DNA of 64,000 bases from Acholoe squamosa (Eukaryota; Annelida; Polychaeta; Phyllodocida; Polynoidae), in NCBI GenBank assembly GCA_949317995.1, contig OX439050.1, positions 46,005,777 through 46,069,776 of the forward strand. The letters run 5' to 3'. Of this stretch, positions 56,284 through 64,000 are shown piece after piece. Position 1 is the stretch's first letter, and each line of letters starts with the position of its first letter. The translations under genes and the position numbers were made by a program. The notes under the pieces are model-generated. The model had not been told where the DNA came from, did not search any database, and saw nothing but the letters and a program-made list of their open reading frames with translations.

Positions 56284-56899
56284 TTCAATGAATCATCAGG
56301 TCAAAACAACAATTGATGATGGAATTTAATAGATCAAAAGGGTTTTGTACCATGGGCCTCCTATTCACATAGTTCAGGTCTTCAGATATTCTTATCTTGA
56401 AAATGATGAAGATATTTATGAGTATGGAATATGGTGCTTTTCCAGCCCGTATGGGACCTACACAGGGCATTTTGTCTTGTCTGACATATATTATGAGGGA
56501 ATAATGCATAGCAAATGATTCTATTTTCATATTTTGTTATGATTTTTGAGACAGAATCATAGTCATACACAAGACTTGTCTTCTGCAGCATATGCAAAAA
56601 TGTCCCTTGAATGAAGGCATTTTACATGCACAGCTGCCTCCAAAACTGGAAAACACTCAGGTTCCCAACTTGCTGCATTGAACTTTAGTGGGATATGTTA
56701 TTCTTCCCATCTAGCGGTCTGGTGTACTGAAGAGGCGAGGCTGTCACTGGCACTGCTGACTGCCTCACTCACTCACTCACTGACTCAGCCTGACACTCAG
56801 CACCAAAATCACTGTATTATCGCCCATTGCCCACTTGATTTCACAGTTTTTTGAAATCATCATAATCGTATTCTGCCAGAAAAGTAAGGAAGAAGCAAC

Positions 56900-57030
56900 C
56901 GAGATAAGATACCTCTAACAGAGTAGGGTAATTGGCATTAAATCTAGGGTCAAAACTACAAAGATTGCCGGAAATTTTTGTAAACAAACACAAATCGGAT
57001 TACCGGAAGTCGCGTCAATGTCTCACAATA
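56900..57030 (-). promoter_or_regulatory. Possible promoter/first exon of the BTB zinc-finger gene
   Basis: An ETS-type core accggaagtcgcg (57003-57015) is followed on the minus strand by a donor-like tagag|gtatct (near 56912), with no start codon needed before the coding exon's acceptor at about 53770. This is purely inferential; other ETS-like cores occur in repeats of this window. Confidence 0.2.
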
Positions 57031-57760
57031 CTAACTTGATAAATTCCTATATTTAATTTGAGACGACAATTATATAAAGTTTACTGCAATTGATAAACAT
57101 CATAGAATTAAAAAGAAAAACACCTCAAACGTATTCAGACACTCTTGTACAAAGATACATTTTAGTAATGTAATTTGTAAATGAGTGAACTGGTTGAGTT
57201 TTGTGAGACCTAAAGTTTCAGGCTCACTCTCCCAGCAGAGCCTACTCCGGGTACGAGTCTAAGCAGAGCCCTGCTTTGTCTTCCCGCCCCCTCCTAGGTC
57301 CCACCTGCACCAAACCGGCGATGGTTGGACCGGGCGCGTAGCATGGATTCCATTACCTCAAACACTATACGAGGTTCTGGGAACCCCTCCCCCTTATCTC
57401 TTTACCGGTACCTCACTCATCTGCAGTCACACAGATTCTCATGATCCTTTGCCTATAGGGGAGTGGTCGTTTTTTTAGCGCCTACCACGCTGCGTAGCGG
57501 CGGTACCGCGAAGCGGTACGGGAGTGCGCTATGATGATTGCATTTGCCCCGTGTGATGAGGTCTCACAATACAAAATTACTGAATACCGACATTAACGGC
57601 GGGAGGCGTTTTTTTTATGCGGTCACAACCGCATTTCTTGTTAACAACGGGAGGGGTGGTGGTTTTGGGGGGAGGGGCAAAAGAATTCATATTCCTCTTG
57701 ACTTGGCCATGGGGTCAGGGTGAAACAAATTTCACCCTTTCTTAGTGAAATAGCCTGCAC

Positions 57761-58198
57761 CGGAGGGGGGGGGGCACTCCCTATGTTGGACATACACATA
57801 TGTGCGCCTGGCAAGGGTACTTTTTCAGCCAAATATCCCTACCAAGCCTCTGGTTTCAGACCAAAATGTCCCTAGCAAGGGTCTACTTTTGAGCAAAATG
57901 TCCCTAGCAAGGGTTAACTTTCAGCAAAATACCCCGATTCAAGTGGAAAATTCAGAAATTTTCATGAATATTTCCCTAGTTTTCATGAAAATAGCATGAA
58001 CAAAATTCAAATCTTCTCCCAAACAAGGTCAATTTAAGATATTTTGAGCAAAATCTAAGACTGTTATGTCAAAAGTTCCCTAGCAAGGGTAGGGTTTTGA
58101 AGAAAAAAACCGCGATTGAGGGCCCTAGCAAGGGTAAGGTTAGTCGGGGGTTCAGCCACACACCCGTATCAAAAAAATTGAAGTGCCCCCCCCCCGGG
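57761..58198. mobile_element. hAT-like MITE nested in 57459-58491
   Basis: 438 bp. The ends cggaggggggggggcactcc and gaagtgccccccccccgggg are inverted copies. It is flanked by the 8-bp duplication gcctgcac (57753-57760 and 58199-58206), the hAT hallmark length. The interior holds four to five repeats of a 40-bp unit with atgtccctagcaagggt. Confidence 0.82.
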
Positions 58199-58215
58199 GC
58201 CTGCACATTGCTATA

Positions 58216-58389
58216 CAGGGATGTAAGTCAGACTATTTGAAAAATTTTGAAGACATGTTTAGAAAATTCTGCATTTATTGTAAAACATTAAAACTTTGAT
58301 CCAAGAAAGGAAAGTTGGTTAAATCTATTAGATGTGTCTGATTCCAAACATTCTGAAATCAGACAAAATTCTGAAAACTTACATCCCTG
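58216..58389. mobile_element. MITE, 'cagggatgtaagt' ends, nested in 57459-58491
   Basis: 174 bp. The ends cagggatgtaagtcaga and acttacatccctg are inverted, with the duplication gctata (58210-58215 and 58390-58395). Confidence 0.8.
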
Positions 58390-58494
58390 GCTATAGCACT
58401 AAGTGGGGGGGGGGGGGGGAATTGACCCTTGAGGGGGAGGGCCCCTGTAAATCCATCACCCCCCCCCCGTTGTTAAAAATTGACCACTCCCTAG

Positions 58495-61400
58495 GTCCAC
58501 GGTAACAAGTTAAATGAAAATCAATCCTTATTTTTTTCATACATCAGAAACTTTATTGATCCAAGTAGATTATCAGGAGCACAGAACAGTATCTGTACAA
58601 CATAAAACAAGGAATGCCTTTGGCGTGTCTTCTATTGATGTATCTATCTATGTTATCATTTTTTCAGCGGTTTTGTTTCCGCTCCCCTCCACATATATAA
58701 ATCTTTGTCGGTGCTGACTTAAACATGGTTGCAAAATAGGTATGAATTTTTATTTGGATTGATCCTTCAAATCATCCATCTTAATAATGAAATGTAAACT
58801 ACAACTTAACATCCATTTTTATTCATAATATGGTAACTGTCACTCCAGAGTCATGATACATACTATGATACAGCGTGCATTAGATCGGGCACAAACACAT
58901 GTATTTAGGTTTGTGGATCGGAGTAATGCACGCACGACATCAATTTTAGCTATCACAGTTATGTGCACTAAGGAGATCAGATTGAGAAGTAACCGCCTTC
59001 CTGTACTTTGGTGTGAATCGCCGTTGTATTATTTTCCCTGATTCAAATATGATGCGTATCATAGCTGATTTCCACTCTTAGGTCAAGGAGTTCAATTTTT
59101 TTTATCATCCTTTCTGTACACATCTTTCTTTCGTTCACACCAAATTACAGAGAAATACCACTCATTCCCCAAACACCAAAGTAAAGTCGCCACAAAATAG
59201 GACAATGAGAGTCATCAATAATAAGAAAACAACTGATTCCACGCCTAGACATGAAGACTTTCCAAAGATTATTCACCAACTCCTTATGAAATATGTTCAC
59301 TTAAATGCTAAGCACATACAAAAAGTAACCATTACCAACAACTTTAAAACAGATTTGTCAAGGAAAGAACAGTCAAGTATTATAATCATAATGTGCATGT
59401 GTGAGGTAGATAAAGAAAGCATATTGATAACAGATCGTCTCCATAAAAACCAGCTTGTCGGGTTTTATAACGCGATTGGTTACTGACACATGAAACCCTG
59501 ATAGTAATCTATAACCCTTTAAGGGGTCTAGCCTCACCAGGGCTGCATTCATGCATCATGGTGGCCAATGGACATGATATATTAATGTGTTAGAGCCCCA
59601 TTAAGAGTAAACCAAAAGAAGTGCCAATGCAATTAACCAGGAGACATATGTATATATGAAACCTTAAACTTTTGTTACGGTCAAATTTGCAGTAGATAAC
59701 TGACCTAAACTAATGATATTTGATAAGTTCAACTTCATAGAACCCCAGGGCCCGACATGTGGTGTGCATATTTAACTCCTCCAGTGAGAAAAATAATCTG
59801 GAGTGCAGGGAATGTATCAAGACAAACACTTTGGAGAATGCCACATAGACTGCAAACTGTCCTATAAGTTCACAGTATCCGATAAGTTCACAGTATCCGA
59901 TAAGTTCACAGTATCCGATAAGGTCACAGTATCCTTGTGATTATTAGTGCTAACTATACAGTTTTTACACTCCTTGGATTACTATGGTTTTCTAAAGGAT
60001 CTATTAGTGTTTGCATTGTTTTGGGGCAACTCCTGCAGAAGAACCATATAAAGAAGTATATTGTACAACTTTCCATCACACACATTTTGCTGTTTGTACC
60101 AACTAACAAGTTTTGATCAAAGGGATTGAGTCCTCGTTCCTATAAGCTGTACTGTTTTAGATCAGGAATCAAATGAGTCAATATTGAAGCTGCCAACTAA
60201 TATGTTGAAATGTAGATTAACTGAGACTCAATTTTTTTGAGAAAGTGTTGAGATATCATTACATAATTAAAGGAAGGGAACACACATTTTTTAGCACGAA
60301 TTCATGATGTACCAATACAGCACAAGGTAGTTCATGATGCTACTTTGATGCATCATGTCGATCAATGGAGTCTATATTGGTCACTCTTCATGGCAGCAAG
60401 ATTTGGTGACTTTTTGAGGAAGCCTTTTTAAGGTTCGCCGGACGAAAATATGGAAAAAAAAAAAAAACAATAATAAATTTTGCTTTCTTATACACATTTG
60501 GAAGAGATGGTAGGAAAACAATGTTTGAGCTGTGTCTGCAGAGACCAATGTTAACACAGTTTCTTTTTCAGAAAAAAAGTACCACTTTCTTGCTGCTCAT
60601 GTCTATATGACGTGGAAATTTTATATAAAGGGTAGATTATTCAAATAAATTCCTTTCGATAATGTAAGTTAGATGGATACACTCATACACAACCATCCTT
60701 CTATCTACTGTTCTCTTTCTCACAAATTGTGTTTTTTTTTAATTGTGTTAATCATATAAACTCAAGTGCTTATTTGAACAAGAAACAAATCCCCAGAAGC
60801 AGGAGTAAGACTTGATACGTTTATTACTGGCAGGTTAGAGGTGACTGTATGTACGCATAAATAGATTAGAAATAAATACTTTTAAAACCGTTCGTCACTT
60901 TATATTGTACACCAGTACATTTTTGGACCGAGAAATGATATATCCAACCCTGAAAACTGGATTGTTTTTTTTACTAATGGCAGGTTGCCATTATAACCAT
61001 CTTACCCAGATTTGAGTAAGTTTACAATTTGAAATCCACAGCTTCTATGGTAGTCACTTCCACACTTGATGTTCCATGTAATGTTATTCAAGAGCAAAAT
61101 ATCAGAGCAAATTCTAAATGTACTCGCCAATGAATATATGATATGAAGTACTGGCTTGTATACATAAAATGATCAACAATAATACTACATGCATTTAAAT
61201 AAAACAATATGAGCCGCATTGCTATCATAGGGCGTTAGATGCCTTTAAATGATTTCGCAAATCTGGCCACTTCAAAACAAAATAGAATCAACAAAATCAT
61301 CTCTGTGAATCATTATATAGTCTCCCCTGATGTATAACTTGCATGGAAATCGGTGTTATTTAGTTTGACAGTAAAGTAGCAGAGTCCAATTGGGAGGTAC

Positions 61401-62333
61401 AAAGTTATACTTGTACATGCAAGTTGTGTCTTTCTTATATTCAAGGTGATCATCTTGTGGTGTTCCAACATTTACTCTTTTTTAACTGCGCTGTTAATTT
61501 TGACTTTCTTGTGTGGCTTGCGCGTTTCCATCTTAGCCTTGTGGGCTGTCACGCCTGGCTTGCTGTCCCTACCACGCACTATTGGTGTCGGAACATAGCG
61601 ATCAGCGAGTCTATCAGTGTGTCTGTATGGGAGAGAATGTAATCATCATCACTTGTTTTGCATGAATCATCTATTTTACCTTTTTAATCTTCAGTATTGA
61701 TACATCTATTTATAAAACTATTGCAGCAACTCAAAGCTTTACTTACACCATCTTACCCACTACATTTCAGACTATGGTAATACAGCATGCATATACATAA
61801 TTCATACTCAAAGAGAAAATAACTTCACACCCGCATCAACCTAGCTAGTTAATTTGACACCTTACAAAACCGCAAGATGATGGGATTCTAAAACAGAATG
61901 AGGAGCTATGTCAATCTGACAATTTTATTTCTACTTAAATCTCCTATCCGATCCAAAGAGAAGGGGTTTAGTCAACTGAATTTTAAGCAAGACAAGCATA
62001 AGAACCCACCTAAAGCAAAAGTAGAGATATGGATCAATGATTGGATGAGAAACTTAAACTTAATTTTCTTGTTGCATAACAGATATAGCACAACAATTCC
62101 TATTCCCCACGCCTTTGTAGTGAGAGAGTTTAAATCAACTAAATTGGAAGTAATATGAAATCCAACAGAAGCATAACCAGCAAGCATGATGAGAAACTAA
62201 AACCTAATGTTTGAATTGCACGACATGCCTCACGGTTAGTTTCCTATCAGCTACCACTTTAACATGCATCGTCATGCCCCTAAACACCCGAGCTAATGAA
62301 CTGTGTGCAAACCTATCTGTGGTGAGGCACCTA
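58495..62333. other. Repeat-poor flank downstream of MLF
   Basis: AT-rich sequence without recognisable genes and with few repeats, unlike the rest of the window. Part is probably the MLF 3' UTR (minus strand); TTTATT, i.e. AATAAA on the minus strand, occurs for example near 61923, 60822 and 58740. Sparse catcatg/cattaatg phrases occur at about 59540-59600 and 60300-60375. Confidence 0.4.
59859..59934. repeat. 18-bp minisatellite, four copies
   Basis: The unit is ataagttcacagtatccg, with the last copies slightly varied. Confidence 0.9.
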
Positions 62334-62473
62334 TTATCGGTCTCGGTACTCTATAGCGGGTGTGGGCCTCCGACTGCTGTTACCGCCATACCTGGAACGA
62401 GCATCGGCCACCGCATGCTGGTTAGACCGTCCGGTCCTACTATGCCATTCCTGATCAAACTGGGGTGCTTCAT
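62334..62473 (-). CDS. MLF: MLF last coding exon
   Basis: Acceptor attacag. It begins by completing an Asp codon, then [20 protein letters not shown], and ends IEYRDR with TAA at 62336-62334. It matches the family's EA--FD-EWR segment. Confidence 0.93.
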
Positions 62474-63764
62474 CTGTAATTAATAGAAAAAAAAATTAAT
62501 TTCAATTGAAGCTGAAACAAGGATAAATTATATGACAACAAGTATTCAGCTCTTCCTTAGTCAACTTTTCACAATCTTAATTCATCCTTCCATTCCTTTT
62601 CATCATCTGCATTAGAAATTTTGGTAGCAGAGGTGTCTTATCTGATTTGGTTCAGTGGATGGCTTCTTTATAGAAAGTGATTCGATTTCATGGCACAGGT
62701 GTGTGCTTTCACTGGTATGTGGTTAATAAAGATACCTTTGACTCACGATGAACACGAAATAATTGTTTGGATATAATCTTGACTTGTAAGTGTGCATATC
62801 CTAATGAGGAAGGGCCTAAGTTTCGCATTTGGGACAAACTTAAAACACTCATTTAAACAGAGTGTGCTAATCATGTCAAACATAGTAGATGAAATTGACA
62901 GAACACCAGCATACCTTCATCCAGGTTGACATATTCTACATTTTCCTCCCGGTCGCCTGATCTGACGTTCTGTTGTCGTTGTACAACGTGGCCGCGTTGC
63001 CCAATGTGTCGTCCATGGTGGACCTTCTCAATACCCGTGCTGGAGTTGCGCTCCATTCTCCGCACTTCCCGCACCTAAAAAGTAGTGATATTGGTTGTTC
63101 ATTCTGAGAGGGTCTAGATACAAGACACCAACAGACCAATGTAGTGCCTGATGGATTACTGAACTTTCAAACTATCATACAATGGATGCATAAGGGGCTC
63201 AAGAACTATAAGCATTGGGTTTTGTAATATTATCTTTTTACAGGTATTTTAATATTCATTTTTTCTTAATGTCGATTTCTCACATCCTCACAAGTAAAAA
63301 CTTATTTTGAGTGAGAGAAAAGCCACGTTTAATTGATGCAAGACACACTGGTCCATAGTTATCATTTTACAAATATATAACTAGTAGTAGTACCGTAATC
63401 TCCCGTGTAGAAGACGCGCTGCGCGTATAAGACGCACCCCAAACTCAGCACATGCATTTTCGCGTATAAGACGCACATTTTAATGCTCAATTTTGTAAAT
63501 CCAGTACTGTTCTATAGTAAAATTACCCCTCGTATAAGACGCACACCCAACTTGAGAGAAAGCTATAAGACCCCCCAGCATTTTGTTTGGCGTAGAGGAC
63601 GCGTCTTATACGCGGGAGTTTACGGTAGTAGTAGTACTCACCCCTCCGGGGCCTTGGCGGGTGGAGCTTGAGGCTTGGTAGACTTTTGGTGCACCATCAC
63701 CGGTATTTGAAAAGGACATGACTGTAGATGATGAGTAGAATTGTGCATTTGGGTCTCCCTGTTG
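62334..63764 (-). CDS. MLF: Myeloid leukemia factor family protein, 3' part (last three coding exons)
   Basis: MLF proteins are small adaptors that move between nucleus and cytoplasm, bind 14-3-3 and chromatin-linked partners, and in flies control blood-cell lineage through the Runx factor. Exons 63764-63642, 63074-62915 and 62473-62334 join in phase to give 140 residues plus TAA. The family core is clear: [26 protein letters not shown], then [20 protein letters not shown] and [15 protein letters not shown], matching MLF1/MLF2 (KVYEASSSTR-APGG, HHI-DRAHI-QR, TGDQEE--DYINLDE). It ends with EYRDR. The N-terminal exons are outside the window to the right. A small transposon lies directly against the donor of the first exon. 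Confidence 0.93.
62915..63074 (-). CDS. MLF: MLF exon (core, VNLDE segment)
   Basis: Acceptor ttttag, donor gaag|gtatgc, 53 codons plus one base. It runs from [14 protein letters not shown] to YVNLDE. Confidence 0.94.
63393..63625. mobile_element. MITE, 'ccgtaatctcccgtgtagaagacgc' ends, in MLF intron
   Basis: 233 bp. The left end ccgtaatctcccgtgtagaa is inverted at the right end (tcttatacgcgggagtttacgg). Internal repeats cgtataagacgcac occur three to four times. It is flanked by tagtagtagta on both sides (63382-63392 and 63626-63636). The right-hand copy of that duplication touches the MLF splice donor. Confidence 0.85.
63642..63764 (-). CDS. MLF: MLF exon (core, [10 protein letters not shown] segment)
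   Basis: Acceptor atttcag, donor gggagg|gtgagt region, 41 whole codons from [13 protein letters not shown] to RQGPGG. Phase 0 on both sides. Confidence 0.93.
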
Positions 63765-64000
63765 CTGAAATAAATAGCAAAACTTACTTTATTTTATGAA
63801 ACAGTGCTGGACATGAATCCAAATTTGTTCTTTTTCAAAGCTTATGAGTGATATTCATATGGGAAAGTCCACACAGACATGTGCATGCTTATAAGCCAAA
63901 GTTTAAGTCGATCAGATGCTTACTGTATATTCCTGGATGGTGCCGATTATAAGCGAGATATGTAATATATATGGCAGGGGTAGACACTAACTTTTCCAGC
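63765..64000. other. Right edge, MLF intron
   Basis: Intronic sequence upstream of the first MLF exon in the window. The phrase gccgattataagcgagat at about 63944-63961 resembles the ends of the 'cataagccg' MITE families, so another copy may start here and continue outside. Confidence 0.35.

Larger units (their letters stand above)
55300..56681. mobile_element. 1.4 kb inverted-repeat element hosting two insertions
   Basis: The left end tcgatgcagcaagttgggaa(cct) is inverted at the right end (agg)ttcccaacttgctgcattga, 55300-55322 and 56659-56681, with about one mismatch. The interior codes for nothing long. A second transposon (55932-56159) and a SINE tail (56223-56283) are nested inside, so this element is older than both. 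Confidence 0.65.
57459..58491. mobile_element. MITE, 'gggagtggtc' family, copy 3, with nested insertions
   Basis: Outer ends gggagtggtcgtttttttag and ttgaccactccc are flanked by TAG (57456-57458 and 58492-58494). The element is expanded to 1.03 kb by at least two insertions with their own target duplications (57761-58198 and 58216-58389). Probably a third lies at about 57478-57640, where a GC-rich inverted stretch (gcggtaccgcgaagcggtac) interrupts the left arm. Confidence 0.75.

Noticed and set aside
58853-59486. Short + strand frames at 58.85 and 59.2 kb
   Set aside because: No domain, signal or splice context; consistent with chance frames in the AT-rich MLF 3' flank.

Overview
The window is animal nuclear DNA: intron-rich host genes, convergent transcription and dense, heavily nested transposable elements. 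The mixture (Ty1/copia and Ty3/gypsy elements, many short inverted-repeat elements, a SINE ending in CTCACTCACTCAC) suggests a marine invertebrate, either a lophotrochozoan or an invertebrate deuterostome. I cannot fix the species from sequence alone. Host DNA is AT-rich; the gypsy insertion stands out by its higher GC and long open frames.

Three host genes are supported. (1) A complete prolyl 4-hydroxylase alpha-subunit gene runs on the + strand from 7706 to 43040. Its 14 coding exons have phase-matched junctions and encode 544 residues, with a signal peptide and the catalytic His-x-Asp...His...Lys set. (2) A BTB/C2H2 zinc-finger gene on the - strand (53707 to 47784) has 7 coding exons, 785 residues, one BTB domain and ten zinc fingers. 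It converges on gene 1. (3) The last three coding exons of a myeloid leukemia factor (MLF) gene lie on the - strand (63764 to 62334); its 5' part is beyond the right edge.

Layout: 1-7.7 kb is repeat-rich flank, including a 1.3 kb inverted-repeat element that carries a strikingly iterated 19-bp motif (2896-4218). 7.7-43.0 kb is the P4HA gene. Its intron 4 holds a broken Ty1/copia copy (13.2-19.2 kb) and intron 12 holds a 12.8 kb Ty3/gypsy element (28815-41662) that looks whole, has LTRs identical by eye and carries a third large ORF. 43.0-47.8 kb is the convergent intergenic interval, with several small repeats, candidate poly(A) signals and a 17-copy 51-bp minisatellite. 47.8-53.7 kb is the BTB zinc-finger gene. 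53.7-62.3 kb is intergenic, with multiply nested small transposons at 55.3-56.7 and 57.5-58.5 kb followed by a calmer stretch. 62.3-64 kb is MLF, with a small transposon sitting against one of its splice donors.

The genes are not a functional cluster. P4HA acts in the ER on collagen, the BTB-zinc finger protein is a presumed transcription regulator, and MLF is a nuclear/cytoplasmic adaptor. The most unusual material is in the mobile DNA: the gypsy third ORF (zinc-finger-like, RG-rich, coiled coil, no membrane features), the periodic-motif element at 3 kb, a SINE family with clean target duplications including a 61-bp tail-only copy, and several previously unnamed inverted-repeat families.
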